Of a DNA stretch of 64,000 nt, positions 1 to 10,127 are shown piece by piece. The notes under the pieces were generated by a model. That model had not been told where the DNA came from and did not search any database. It worked only from the letters and a program-made list of their open reading frames with translations. The DNA lies in assembly GCA_026182355.1 (NCBI GenBank), contig JAPFBL010001032.1:1-64000 (forward strand), given 5' to 3'. Position 1 is the first letter of the stretch. Every line of letters begins with the position of its first letter. Position numbers and translations under genes: made by a program. This DNA comes from Hermatobates lingyangjiaoensis (lineage: Eukaryota > Arthropoda > Insecta > Hemiptera > Hermatobatidae).

Positions 1-785
1 TGATCCGTCTTCAGGAGAAAAGAGAGAAAGGGCGACCAAGCATGCCGGAAACACAACGGCAGGAAACCGTCCCGGCAACCGACCGTGCTGCCACGCGCGC
101 CCGGTTCAGGAAGTAATGAAGTAGAGACGATCAGAAGGAAATTAATATTAAAATTAAAATTAAGAATTAAGAAAAGCAGTTCTGGTTGATTGAAGGCAAA
201 ATAAACAGCAGGAAGATAAATGAATTATAAAAAGGAATACCGTGAAAAATACCTAAAAGCATGAAAAAGGAAGATAACAGAGTTGGTAAGACGATGAGAA
301 ACAAATGAAAATACAAGGATAAGATCAATTAAAAATAAATGTAATAATATAAAATAAATAAATAATTAAAACAATTTAAAAAATAGGAATAAAAATAAAT
401 AAAATAAAAAATAAAAATAAGAAATAAATATTAAATAAAAAATATATATATATATAAATAAAATAAAGATAAAATAAATTTATCGCTTAAGGTTTAATCC
501 GGGTTTGGAACGTGCCTTGAGCAAGCAAATATGTGCCTCCTCGGATGCTCTGAAGGTTACAGTAAAGTCATCAGGAGGAATCTGTCGCATTTTCTTAATT
601 CTTAATTTTAATTTTAATATTAATTTTCTTCTGATCGTCTCTACTTCATTACTTCCTGAACCGGGCGCGCGTGGCAGCACAATCGGTTGCCGGGACGGTT
701 TCCTGCCGTTGTGTTTCCGGCGTGCTTGGTCGCCCTTTCTCTCTTTTCTCCTGAAGACGGATCATCCGAAAATTTGAATTTGTAA
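1..785. repeat. Imperfect inverted repeat, PLE-like, AT-rich centre
   Basis: Bases 1-175 return as the reverse complement at about 590-765, around a 410-base AT-rich centre. The right arm ends in a hammerhead-like motif (751-774); its mirror copy starts at base 1, so the window edge cuts the left arm. The GC-rich arm part (about 30-115 and 655-735) contrasts with the surrounding AT-rich DNA. No coding frame beyond chance is seen. Related arms occur near 9.65 and 10.2 kb. Confidence 0.7.
751..774 (+). ncRNA. Hammerhead-ribozyme-like motif
   Basis: CTGAAGA (751-757), one extra C, hairpin GGA-TCA-TCC, then GAAAATT. This is the order of the hammerhead core (CUGANGA, stem II, GAAA). Stem III is minimal, as known for PLE hammerheads. 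Activity is not shown. Confidence 0.5.
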
Positions 786-830
786 GTGTGTCTCTTTCTC
801 TGTGTGTTGCTTTTCTTCATTTGTGAAGTG

Positions 831-833
<3 letters not shown>

Positions 834-871
<38 letters not shown>
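834..871. repeat. (AT)n microsatellite
   Basis: Uninterrupted AT dinucleotide tract directly abutting the left end of the palindrome at 871-1230. Confidence 0.95.
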
Positions 872-873
<2 letters not shown>

Positions 874-1230
874 TGTGTTCTCTAATCGGGGTTCGGTCAA
901 TTTTCCATGATAAAAAATCAAACTCTCATTGCCAACGTTTCGGTTTTATTTAAAACCTTTTTCATAGGCAGAAGTAAGAATTTTTTAACTAAGAAAATGA
1001 AATTTACATTATTTAAAGGAACAACAATGTTAGCCGGACAAAACCTTCGACTAGACTTTTTGTCCGGCTAACATTGTTGTTCCTTTAAATAATGTAAATT
1101 TCATTTTCTTAGTTAAAAAATTCTTACTTCTGCCTATGAAAAAGGTTTTAAATAAAACCGAAACGTTGGCAATGAGAGTTTGATTTTTTATCCTGGAAAA
1201 TTGACCGAACCCCGATTAGAGAACACACCT
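871..1230. repeat. PLE-derived palindrome (group P4)
   Basis: Near-perfect inverted repeat centred near 1050, arms about 165 bases around a short loop. Each outer end reads AGGTGTGTTCTCTAATC inward. Each arm carries a hammerhead-like motif: hairpin GGTTTT-AAAT-AAAACC followed by GAAACGTTGGC, with GCC upstream able to pair with GGC. The upstream core is degenerate (ATGAAAA instead of CTGANGA). No protein is encoded. Confidence 0.8.
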
Positions 1231-1264
1231 ATTCTATCAAACGGTCGATATATTATTGAATCTG

Positions 1265-1266
<2 letters not shown>

Positions 1267-1314
<48 letters not shown>
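1267..1314. repeat. (AT)n microsatellite
   Basis: AT tract lying between palindrome 871-1230 and palindrome 1340-2840. Confidence 0.95.
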
Positions 1315-1317
<3 letters not shown>

Positions 1318-1750
1318 ACTAAAAAATGATTGATCGGGATGCGGTCAGTTTCTTCCACTTTTTAATTCAAACTCTCATTGCCGACGTTTCGATTTTATTC
1401 AAAATCTTTTTCATAGGCCTACAAACAGAGGAAAACAAGAATTTTAATACGTACATTTTTAAAACACAAACAAAAGAAGTACACTATGAACATTAAATAC
1501 AATCTTAAGTATTAGGATAACAATGACAGATAATAAAAAAGAGAAAAAGATGGAGTCTAACTATAAAAACAAAGTTTTTTTTTTTTTTACAATGTACTTA
1601 CATAAGTAGGAGTATTGGCAATTGAAGGAACTATTACATTTTCATTTCTGAACTAGTAATGACTCTTAAACTATTCAATGAAAACCGTTAATAACCGACT
1701 CTGTACAGCTGATAAGCAGGTACCTATTGAACAAAATTTCACTAAATCTG

Positions 1751-2062
1751 TTAGGTATTCAAAATACTAGAATAAACACTATTTAAATTCGCTATATCGT
1801 TTCTATGATTAATACAATTTTGATCTTTTTTAATGAATAGCATTTCAAGGGTTCTTCTTCTATGTTCGTCCTGTTCTTTACTCATAACGGTTGTTCCATC
1901 AAAGTCAAATGTATGTCCTTCATTTATTGAATGATATGCTAATGCTGTGGCATTAATCTTTTTTGTTCTAACAGAGTATTTATGTTGATATATCCTTTCT
2001 TTTAACAATCTACTGGTTTCACCAAAATACTTCTTATTACATTCTATACATTTTATAGAATA
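1751..2062 (-). pseudogene. PLE GIY-YIG endonuclease C-terminal fragment
   Basis: Mirror copy of the fragment at 2095-2403; the predicted protein is identical. Only the last ~100 residues of a PLE polyprotein remain, beginning just before the GIY-YIG-type segment and ending at a natural stop. The reverse transcriptase is missing, so this is a 5'-truncated copy. Confidence 0.8.
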
Positions 2063-2094
2063 AATAATAGAATAAATAATAAGATATTATTTAT

Positions 2095-2403
2095 TCTATA
2101 AAATGTATAGAATGTAATAAGAAGTATTTTGGTGAAACCAGTAGATTGTTAAAAGAAAGGATATATCAACATAAATACTCTGTTAGAACAAAAAAGATTA
2201 ATGCCACAGCATTAGCATATCATTCAATAAATGAAGGACATACATTTGACTTTGATGGAACAACCGTTATGAGTAAAGAACAGGACGAACATAGAAGAAG
2301 AACCCTTGAAATGCTATTCATTAAAAAAGATCAAAATTGTATTAATCATAGAAACGATATAGCGAATTTAAATAGTGTTTATTCTAGTATTTTGAATACC
2401 TAA
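2095..2403 (+). pseudogene. PLE GIY-YIG endonuclease C-terminal fragment
   Basis: The frame is open from the palindrome centre. It reads CIECNKKYFGETSRLLKERI, which fits the second half of a GIY-YIG nuclease module (YFGETSR in the place of YIGQTxR), followed by the usual PLE tail (INHRNDIANLNSVYSSIL) and a stop. PLE proteins fuse RT to this nuclease for target-primed integration. RT and the first GIY strand are missing. Identical to its mirror copy, which suggests the palindrome is recent or conversion-maintained. Confidence 0.8.
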
Positions 2404-2734
2404 CAGATTTAGTGAAATTTTGTTCAATAGGTACCTGCTTATCAGCTGTACAGAGTCGGTTATTAACGGTTTTCATTGAATAGTTTAAGAGTCATTACTA
2501 GTTCAGAAATGAAAATGTAATAGTTCCTTCAATTGCCAATACTCCTACTTATGTAAGTACATTGTAAAAAAAAAAAAAACTTTGTTTTTATAGTTAGACT
2601 CCATCTTTTTCTCTTTTTTATTATCTGTCATTGTTATCCTAATACTTAAGATTGTATTTAATGTTCATAGTGTACTTCTTTTGTTTGTGTTTTAAAAATG
2701 TACGTATTAAAATTCTTGTTTTCCTCTGTTTGTA

Positions 2735-2775
2735 GGCCTATGAAAAAGATTTTGAATAAAATCGAAACGTCGGCA
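2735..2775 (+). ncRNA. Hammerhead-like motif in PLE arm
   Basis: GCC, TATGAAAAA, hairpin GATTTT-GAAT-AAAATC, GAAACGTC, GGC. Stem I (GCC/GGC) and stem II can form. The core differs from CTGANGA at two sites. Mirror copy on minus at 1380-1420. Confidence 0.4.
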
Positions 2776-3007
2776 ATGAGAGTTTGAATTAAAAAGTGGA
2801 AGAAACTGACCGCATCCCGATCAATCATTTTTTAGTTGTATATCTGTCACACGGTCGAGAAGTTATTAGTGTTTATATATATATATATATATATGAAGCT
2901 TAAACTACAATGGAAAAAAAGAAAAACAATATAAATAAATGCTACGAGACCTTTCAATGAATGTTATCAGAGAGCAAACAAAGTAAAAACTTCAAAGCCT
3001 TTTTTTC

Positions 3008-3008
<1 letters not shown>

Positions 3009-3057
<49 letters not shown>

Positions 3058-3060
3058 TAT
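3009..3060. repeat. (AT)n microsatellite
   Basis: AT tract with one ACAT interruption, abutting the palindrome at 3060-3304. Confidence 0.95.
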
Positions 3061-3304
3061 GTGTGTTCTCTAATCGGGGTTCGGTCAATTTTCCAGGATA
3101 AAAAATCAAACTCTCGTTGCCAACGTTTCGGTTTTATTTCAAACCTTTTTCATAGGCACAAGTAAAAATTAAAAAATTTTAAAAGTTAAAAAATTTTTAC
3201 TTGTGCCTATGAAAAAGGTTTGAAATAAAACCGAAACGTTGGCAACAAGAGATTGATTTTTTATCCTGGAAAATTGACCGAACCCCGATTAGAGAACACA
3301 CCTA
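3060..3304. repeat. PLE-derived palindrome (group P4)
   Basis: Arms of about 115 bases, same outer sequence as the palindrome at 871-1230 but a different short centre (AT-rich, near 3180). Each arm holds the GGTTTG-AAAT-AAAACC hairpin followed by GAAACGTTGGC. No coding capacity. Confidence 0.8.
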
Positions 3305-3726
3305 TTCTCTCAAACGGTCGATATATTATTGAATATATATATATATAAGCAATTAAATAAAATTATCTAACGATTTGTTTTATTTGACTATTTATTTACA
3401 ATATAATAATTTTAATTCTAAGGTAGTGATTATCCTATTAAATTTCTATATGTGGAAACTTTTTCATTATCTTTTTACCCTACAATGATATAATAATTTA
3501 CATGATTTTAAAATCTACAAAGATAATAATAAAGTTAACTTTTAAGGAGAGATATATAAATGTTGAAGTATTAACAAAACGTGAAAAACAACAGACTAAT
3601 TCTATCGATATTATTTTGACACTGTCGTTCTTAGTGTAGTCATATGATTTAAAAACTAATGGACTCTTTACCGTGATAACGATTTACAGATATCAATGAC
3701 AGATTGATTAGAAGATTGTTACTTAC
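3305..3726. other. Intronic AT-rich sequence, little recognisable
   Basis: Contains one degenerate end of the fold-back element group P8 (near 3450-3490, sequence CTTTTTACCCTACAATG). Nothing else recognised. Confidence 0.5.
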
Positions 3727-3812
3727 ATTGTGTTGAACAGTTGTCTGTATTCTGACAACTGATTGTTATCACTGATAAGAGTATCCAGTTTGTCAATCGA
3801 CTCTGTTTCCAC
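3727..3812 (-). CDS. htt: Huntingtin exon (most 3' one in window)
   Basis: Minus-strand exon with a strong acceptor (T-rich tract, CAG) at 3813-3814 and donor GTAAGT at 3721-3726. It is read in phase 0 and ends after two bases of a codon. It encodes 28 residues starting VETESIDKLDTLISDNNQLS. Joined to the previous exon (7541-7645) it gives SALILVETESID, which lines up without gaps with TAFYLIENYPLD of vertebrate huntingtin. Huntingtin is a large HEAT-repeat scaffold for vesicle transport and autophagy; this piece falls in its C-terminal HEAT domain. A second open frame through the exon exists but does not fit the phase. The gene continues past the left window edge. Confidence 0.6.
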
Positions 3813-4112
3813 CTGAAAAAAAAATAAATAAAAGTTATCAAATTTCGTCAATCATTATGATTGTTATATGAGATACAAATAATAACACTACAACAATTAA
3901 CATAAAATTGCTATGTTAGTTACCTTAGCAGGTATGATAGTTACAATCTGAACAATATGTGAAGACTATTTCATTAGCTTTTGTACCATACAATGTCTTA
4001 TTTAATTATTTACATACAGAACAAATTCCCTTTATAGTACCAGATCCTCTTATGTTAACATTAATTACTACATAATAATCACTAGAAACATATAATATAA
4101 ATTATAACTTTG
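3813..4112. other. Intronic AT-rich sequence
   Basis: A P8-like end occurs near 3955-3996 (TTTCATTAGCTTTTGTACC). Otherwise nothing recognised. Confidence 0.5.
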
Positions 4113-4262
4113 ATATAGCTTCTCGACCGCTGATATTTCAAATTCACAGAAGGGGTTCTTGAGGATTTTGGTCATAAAGAAAATTAAACTCGTTTGTACG
4201 CCAATGTTTCGCCAAAAATTCTTTTGCCTTTTCAAGGCTAAAAAACAAGTTATTAACGACAT
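4113..4262 (-). repeat. PLE fragment (group P7) with hammerhead-like motif
   Basis: On the minus strand the unit reads AGCC, TTGAAAAG, an imperfect hairpin, then GAAACATTGGC. It continues into the group tag AGAACCCCTTCTGTGAATTT. Single arm only; related inverted pairs occur at 7.1-7.4, 17.2-17.7 and 37.8 kb. Confidence 0.55.
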
Positions 4263-4454
4263 AAGCAGATCAAGACAAATACGTCCTCAGAATGCCAACC
4301 AATAGAAAACAAATATACAGTACAAAGAAAACCACAAAAGGATCATAAAATACTCAGTGTTATTGATCTTATTTAAAAACAAGCATCTGTTGTTATAAAA
4401 ATAACACAACAAGCTATTTTGTTTACTTTTTTTGTTGATGATCAGCTGTCATAG

Positions 4455-4600
4455 ACTGTGACGTCATGACCAACTCATGGGCTTGGCCAATCAGAACTTA
4501 GACAGCCCGTGACGTCATGACCAACATGGCTGCCACTCATGTGGATTGGCCAATCAGAACTTAGATCGCCCGTGACGTCATAACCAATCACAGACTGATT
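4455..4600 (+). promoter_or_regulatory. Three CRE palindromes each with a CCAAT box
   Basis: TGACGTCA occurs exactly at 4459-4466, 4510-4517 and 4573-4580. Each is followed by a CCAAT box (4487, 4550, 4584). The block is a degenerate tandem repeat of roughly 50-63 bases. A TATAAATA lies downstream at 4753-4760. CREs bind CREB/ATF and CCAAT boxes bind NF-Y. The target is unclear: a PLE-like inverted repeat begins about 100 bases past the TATA box. Confidence 0.5.
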
Positions 4601-4752
4601 CTACACACTGGCAGAGCCCGCAATATTTGAATGTACGGACCAAGAATAGTGCACTATAGCATTCATTTAAAATAGATAGTATTAAAAAGCTACAGCAAAG
4701 GGTTGGGTCTATTATCCTTTTTGACGATTCAGTTTCATATATAATAGCAAGG

Positions 4753-4760
4753 TATAAATA
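4753..4760 (+). promoter_or_regulatory. Candidate TATA box
   Basis: TATAAATA about 170 bases downstream of the last CRE/CCAAT pair. Start site and transcript are not known. Confidence 0.3.
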
Positions 4761-4854
4761 CACAGGTTGGTCGCTAGAACAGCAGAAACTTTTATTAAAA
4801 AGTCAAAAAACTGTATTTTTTTCAAAGAAATATTTTTACAAAGGTGGAACATTT

Positions 4855-5475
4855 GACTGTCAGATGAGATCGTGAATAAAATACGTGTTTACTGCGTTCT
4901 ATTATGGTCCCTTTAGGATTATTTATAGGGTTTTATTTGATACCCATATCATGAACGGAAATAAGAAACAGCTTTCAGAATTTCAAAGGCAAGTCATTAT
5001 TCCGACTTGCGGACTGACAAAATCTCTAATTGTGCTACCAAAATTTTTTTTTCAACGATAACAAGGTATCATTTTAATAATGTTGTTCCTACTTTGAGAT
5101 GGTTTGATGCCTCCTTTGGAATCATGAAAGCTGTTTCCTGTTTCCTTTTATTATGTGGGTATCAAATGAAACTTATAACAAATAAAAAAGGGATCAAAAT
5201 AAATATTAGAAATAGAAAAACACTCATTAATTAACTGTGAAATCTGCTATAGTGTGGTTTTTACTCATGTTAGGAAAAGTATTAGGTCTCACCTCCCAAA
5301 CAACCACCTCAGCAGAGCAGATGTAACCTGAAGAAGAACATCAAGTGTTCGAAACACGTTGTTTAGTTTCTTGTAATAAACGTTTTTGTGTGGCGACTTA
5401 ATGCTTTTCCAAAATAAACGCATTTTATGATATTAAAATAATACATTTTTATCCATGATCTCATCTGACGTTCAG
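4855..5475. repeat. PLE-like inverted repeat with hammerhead-like motif
   Basis: 4908-4985 matches the reverse complement of 5118-5195, and GATGAGATC near 4864 matches GATCTCATC near 5457. Arms are diverged, so this copy is older than the near-perfect palindromes. A hammerhead-like motif sits at 5328-5360. A 75-codon open frame at 5007-5234 shows no recognisable domain. Confidence 0.6.
5328..5360 (+). ncRNA. Hammerhead-like motif
   Basis: CTGAAGA (5328-5334), extra A, hairpin GAACAT-CAA-GTGTTC (6 pairs with one G-U), GAAACACGTT. Core residues are intact. Confidence 0.5.
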
Positions 5476-5869
5476 ATTTTTGCTTTTCTAGCGACCTCCC
5501 TGTATTTCAATAATTATCAATACCTAAGTAAAAACTCCTTAAGTGTTCTCGGATCTGTCTGGGAAAGCGCTTGGTAATGGAATGACGTCATCAGCTGAAG
5601 TAGACTGGCTAGGCAGACGACAAGGTGACCCTGAAACAGAGAACCGAGTTCTTAGTCTTTACCTAACAAAAAAAGGGATTTTGTATTGTTTTATGAATTT
5701 ATATTCTGCTGATTTTCTTTGTAGTGATTTAAGAGAAAAAACCATCTGTTTGTTGAAGACTATAGAAGATATTTCGATTTCATGAACAACTTTAAATTCT
5801 CTCTGACTTTTTATAAAGTCATATTTACACTTCACTCTCCGTATTTTACTCTCCCACACATTAACTCAC
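5476..5869. other. Unassigned intronic sequence
   Basis: Contains one more TGACGTCA (5584-5591). An 80-codon frame at 5543-5785 has no recognised similarity or splice context. Confidence 0.4.
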
Positions 5870-6545
5870 TCACTCATTACCTCTCTACTTTATAATCACT
5901 CATTCACTCACTTCCTTTCTCTCTCTCTCTCTCTCTCAATTACCTCTCTCTTCCACGTCTTCTAACTCTTTCTAACGCCTTTATTACATTTTACTTCTCA
6001 TGCTCACTCCTTCCCTCTCTACTTCTTAATCACACATTCCCTCACTGCCTTTCTCTCTCTCTCTCATATATATACACACAGGTCCGTTCTTTTCTCACAC
6101 TCATTCCTCCCTCGCTCTTACAAAGTCATTCACCATATCCTTCCTCTCACTCACTTCTTTCCTCTCTCTCACTCTTTCAATTTCCCCATTTTCACTCCCT
6201 CTCCGTAACACCTCCCTCTCCTCAGTCATTCGCTCTCTCTCTCTCTATCTCACACACACATTCATTCCTCCCTCACTCTTACACAGTCATTCACCATATC
6301 CCTTCCTCTCACTCACTTCTTTCCTCTCTCTCACTCTTTCAATTTCCCCATTTTCACTCCCTCTCCGTAACACCTCCCTCTCCTCAGTCATTCGCTCTCT
6401 CTCTCTCTATCTCACACACACATTCATTCCTCCCTCACTCTTACACAGTCATTCACCATATCCTCTCACTCACATTCTTTCCTCTCTCTCACTCTTTCAT
6501 TTTCCCCATTTTTACTCCCTCCCCGAAACACTTCCCTCTCACTCA
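5870..6545. repeat. CT-rich minisatellite, ~162-bp unit
   Basis: The landmark CATTCCTCC recurs at 6102, 6263 and 6425, giving periods of 161 and 162 bases. Units are pyrimidine-only for long runs with CA/CT microsatellite inside. About 2.7 copies plus degenerate CT-rich flanks. Confidence 0.85.
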
Positions 6546-6626
6546 CTCTCTCAATGTATCTATCCCACTTTTACTCTGTCTCTCATTGCCTGTCTCAAAC
6601 TACTTATTTCATTTTTACTCTCTCTA

Positions 6627-6975
6627 GCGGTCAGGTTAGCTACGTGGTTAACGTGCTCGCCTCTGAACTAGTAGGTCCGGGGTGCGATACCCACCTGACC
6701 ATTGATTTATTCACGCTGGTGATGAATAAATCTGAGCACGTCGTCCCTTAGCCTGTACGATGTCAGGTACTCGTTAAAGATTCCTACTCTAAATACACTT
6801 GAGTTAGATAAAATTTAGGACTCCCAATGTTGAATTAACAGGTAATGTAGCCCTCAGATTACTAAAATGGGTGCCCAAATAACAAATAAGCCACAATTTC
6901 CGACTTCTAGAACAACACTAAAAGGTGAAAGCCTTATAAGTGTGGGCGTTTGGAAAGCGAACACAAACATTTACT
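6627..6975 (+). repeat. tRNA-derived SINE, variant with a different 3' end
   Basis: tRNA-like head with A box (TTAGCTACGTGG) and B box (GGGTGCGATACCC), then the shared SINE body (TTTATTCACGC, GAATAAATCTGAGC). The last ~110 bases, ending GGCGTTTGGAAAGCGAAC, differ from the (CCTAA)n-tailed copy at 26.1 kb but recur in the copy near 40.3 kb. Degenerate boxes suggest an old copy. Confidence 0.8.
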
Positions 6976-7119
6976 CTCTCTTCTCTTTCTCTCTCTTTCC
7001 CTCTCTCTCTCCCACTCTTCTATCACATACTACAGTCGTCACCTAACAGACTCTTATCATGATATTCAGGTATACATCACACTATACAATAAAATATATC
7101 TTAAAAGTTTAAAGATAGG

Positions 7120-7435
7120 ATTCTAGAGGATTTATGGTCTAAAAAAATTACACTCCTGTTTATATGCCCATATTTTGCCAATAATTGATTAGCATTTTCA
7201 AGACTAAAAACAATCCATTAACGACCCAAGTGATGAAAACAAATACATCGACCGAATATCAACCAACAGAAAACAAAAAAAAACAAATATACAGTAAAAA
7301 TAAAACTATAAAAGGGCCTACAAAATTTCAGCCTTCAAACATGCCAAACAATTTTTGGCGAAACGTCGGCATATAAAACAAGAATGTAATTTCTTTAGAC
7401 CCAAATCCTTAAGAAACCCATATTTGAAGTTTAAA
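7120..7435. repeat. PLE-derived inverted repeat (group P7)
   Basis: The left arm (about 7130-7200, minus orientation) and right arm (about 7335-7435) mirror each other around a ~130-base centre. The right arm keeps hairpin GCCAAA-CAA-TTTTTGGC followed by GAAACGTCGGC. The left arm motif has decayed. Confidence 0.6.
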
Positions 7436-7540
7436 AAGCAGTAGTTGAGAAGCTTTATCAATATATGTTGAAAGGATATATATTTGATTATCAATGTCTT
7501 GTCTCTATTCAAAGAGGAAGCACTTTTGAAAGACTTTTAC

Positions 7541-7645
7541 CAGGATTAGAGCTGACCTGTCGACAATGATGAGAATGATCTGCATGACCATGTCGAGAGT
7601 TGTCACACAAACTGTCTCAATGTCGTGCTCCAGAAAACTGTTTAC
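7541..7645 (-). CDS. htt: Huntingtin exon
   Basis: Acceptor ...TTGTTACAG at 7646-7654, donor GTAAAA just below 7541. Phase 0 to phase 0, 35 residues beginning VNSFLEHDIETVCVTTLDMV. It aligns without gaps to the vertebrate huntingtin stretch that starts VISDYLLSNLKGIAHC, hydrophobic positions matching a HEAT helix pair. The preceding exon (19491-19616) ends in phase 0 and the following one (3727-3812) starts in phase 0, so all three join. An earlier donor (GTCAGC) at 7556 would break that phase. A PLE fragment lies 285 bases upstream in gene order. Confidence 0.65.
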
Positions 7646-7929
7646 CTGTAACAAAACAAACCATCAGTTTTCAAACAGAGAGCTGGTAAATAGTTTATAC
7701 AACCTTCATTAGTGCAATGAATATATGTTTAACTAATATAAATGGATAAATATCTATGCATAGCTGGTGGTAGATATGAATCAGTTATATATATATAGTT
7801 GAAATGTACCGCAGCTTCGGCATTAACGACTTTCAAACTAAGCTGTTCCAGTCTCCTAAGGAGATTTACTGCCAACCTATACATGAAGGTATTGTTTCAG
7901 TATTCGATCAAAATTATCATTCGAATAAG

Positions 7930-8528
7930 AAGAGTGGAGCAAACCAATGAAGATAGACCAACTATAGTGCATAAGGTTAATTATAAAAACCAGTATTCAA
8001 AGCAACACAAGCTTGATGAGAGAATATTAAAAGGCATTATAAGGAATAATATCAGTTGCAAAAACGAGAATGAAAAAGTGACACTGGTCACTTATTATAA
8101 AAGCCCACCTGTGAGTAGCCTGTTTATTAAAAATAATAATCAAGACAAAAGTTCACATTTAAAGGAAAGAAATCTGGTGTACGAGTATACATGTACTAAT
8201 GGGGACTGTGAAACCCAAAAACACTCGTACATTGGTATGACTACCACTTCCCTATCAAGAAGGCTCACCATGCACCTAATGGCCGGAGCACCCAAAAAAT
8301 ATACGCAAGACAAGCATAATGTTAACCCGAGAGATACTGGTAGCAAATACTAAAATTATAAAAAAAGAAGGTAACCACCATAAACTAAAAATTTTAGAGG
8401 CTATATTAATTCTAAAACTGAAGCCACTCCTAAATATTCAGGGCGAAAACAGTAGCCGTATTTTGAACCTGTTTAGTTCACATCCAGAAACCCTTGCAGG
8501 TAGCGACTCAGGCCGAGAGCGAGTTTAA
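7930..8528 (+). pseudogene. PLE GIY-YIG endonuclease fragment, frameshifted
   Basis: Translation gives a PLE linker then a GIY-YIG module: LVYEYTCTNGDC followed by SYIGMTTTSLSRRLTMHLM, close in pattern to the large PLE at 35.1-36.5 kb (VVYEYKCKKGEC, YIGMTKTTLSRRLTMHL). The first frame runs to 8353, and the C-terminal part continues in another frame from about 8319 to 8528, so one frameshift breaks it. RT is missing. No mirror arm is seen, unlike most PLE pieces here. Confidence 0.8.
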
Positions 8529-8548
8529 CTGTATATTCTTAATTAAAT

Positions 8549-8979
8549 AGTACATCCTCAACTCTGCGAATCACCTATTCAATGATGTCAAATATGCAAT
8601 ATATTCTTCATATGGTCAAATGAAATTAAAATCAACTAACAATACGTCCTTGCTAAACCTGTGTAAGGTTCTCAAACCAAACATGTCTGAAGTTAAGAAA
8701 ATACAGCTTAAAGCCCCATAACTTTGCTTTTGTACTGAATTATCAATCTATTAAGAGCCTGTATTTTAAGTTAGGCATACACAAATCTAGTGTCAAAGTT
8801 TCAACTTGATATGTCTTACGGTGGCTGAGTTTACTTGTGACAAAATTTTGTGGAAAAACCGACAGACATTTTTCTAAAGGTGGATTCGGTTTCTCCAATA
8901 TATGAAGCGTAAAGAAAACTTGAAATGAGTCAGTTCTAAGCAATGTACAGACAAAATCATTATTTTATTTATATAGATT
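8549..8979 (-). mobile_element. Helitron 5'-end fragment
   Basis: On the minus strand the unit begins at 8979 with TCTATATAAATAAAAT directly after an A, matching the Helitron rule (5' TC inserted between A and T). It is collinear with the Helitron at the right window edge (about 63.77-64.0 kb) and its first ~200 bases match 23.4-23.63 kb. It stops at 8549 without a 3' CTAG end. Confidence 0.65.
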
Positions 8980-9050
8980 CATATATTACTATATGCATAT
9001 ATTATTAGTGCATATATTACTATAATGCATATATTTTGTTGAATACTTAC

Positions 9051-9239
9051 GGTCTTCTTCCAGAAGAGATCTCAACATAAGCTTCCATTTCAGACACCCT
9101 TCTGTTAGTGCTTCTCTCCACCGCTGTACATATATACACTCCAGAGTCCTGTACTCTTGCTGAAGTAATCAATGAAGTACCATCCTGACTCCTAGAATAG
9201 CTACTCATTCTCCTACCTTCTCGCCTCGACCAGATCAAA
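9051..9239 (-). CDS. Exon encoding part of an Ig (I-set-like) domain
   Basis: Minus exon with acceptor TTCTTTTGACAG (AG at 9240-9241) and donor GTAAGTATTC (9041-9050), phase 2 to phase 2, 63 codons. It reads from the Trp strand (LIWSRREGRRMSSYSRS) through DGTSLITSARVQDSGVYICT, the D-x-G-x-Y-x-C hallmark around the second Ig cysteine. The half domain with the first cysteine must lie in an upstream exon that I did not find. The style resembles Ig modules of perlecan/papilin-type matrix proteins. It lies within an HTT intron on the same strand; splicing it into HTT would shift the frame. Confidence 0.7.
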
Positions 9240-9409
9240 CTGTCAAAAGAAAAAACTCTATCATCAAAAAATATTAGTATATCAACACTTAAATATATTT
9301 CCATACAAATATTAGAATCCTATATATTAATATGCTAGTCGAAGCTTTTGACCAGTCAATATTGTTAGTTTGTTTAAATAATATAATTTTATTTTCTTAT
9401 TCAAAATTT

Positions 9410-9530
9410 TTTATTCTACCTATAGAGAAAGGTTTTAAAATTAAAATCAAAACGTCACCAATAAGAATTTGTATTTGAAATCTAAAAAATTGACAAAATC
9501 CCGATTACATGACACCCCTATTCTATCAAA
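9410..9530 (+). repeat. Degenerate PLE fragment (group P4)
   Basis: Matches the right arm of the 871-1230 palindrome (AAAGGTTTTAAAATTAAAAT, then GACAAAATCCCGATTA), with many changes. Confidence 0.55.
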
Positions 9531-9589
9531 CGGTTTATATATTATTGAATTTTATTATACACAAATATATATATATATATATATATAGT

Positions 9590-9723
9590 TCAATATAAAC
9601 AAAGAAACATAGAGAAATCAGAAGAACACACTTACAGTCTCTAATTTTCCGTTTGAACCGTCTTCAGGAGAGATAAGAGAGGGAAACCAAGCGCACTGGA
9701 TCAGTGACGGTTGGAGACCCGTC

Positions 9724-9777
<54 letters not shown>

Positions 9778-10089
9778 TAAATTTTGATAGCACTCCTTCC
9801 TGAATACATACATTGTTAAAAATTATACCATATTTAACTTTTTCGAGTTTCCAGAATAACGATCTTGTTACTGTATCCACAGAATATAGTAAGTTACCAA
9901 TCGACATGCTAAATGAACACATGTTTCTGCTGTCTTCAGCCATTAGTCTTTGGGCAGTAGAAACATGTGTTCATTTAGCATGTCGATTGCAACTTACTAT
10001 ATTCTGTGGATACAGCAACAAGATCGTTATTCCGGAAACTCGAGAAACTTATGAAAAAGAAAGTTTCAGCTAAATATGGTCTAATTTTT

Positions 10090-10127
<38 letters not shown>

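Larger units (their letters stand above)
1340..2840. mobile_element. PLE palindrome (group P2), two head-to-head 3' ends
   Basis: The two halves are near-identical reverse complements meeting at about 2072, arms of roughly 725 bases. Each arm holds the end of a GIY-YIG reading frame, a 3' untranslated region and an outer hammerhead-like motif (minus 1380-1420, plus 2735-2775) whose stem II is GATTTT-GAAT-AAAATC. Short (AT)n tracts lie outside both ends. The upstream RT part is absent from both arms. Confidence 0.85.

Noticed and set aside
3727..3812. Alternative reading of the exon giving RLTNWILLSV, similar to huntingtin VRDWVMLSL
   Set aside because: It needs a two-base exit from the previous exon; the phase-0 reading joins better and gives the gap-free SALILVETESID match.
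9618..9943. Frames rich in alternating Tyr-Ile
   Set aside because: Translation of (AT)n; the same applies near 10.1, 32.5, 33.0 and 56.4 kb.
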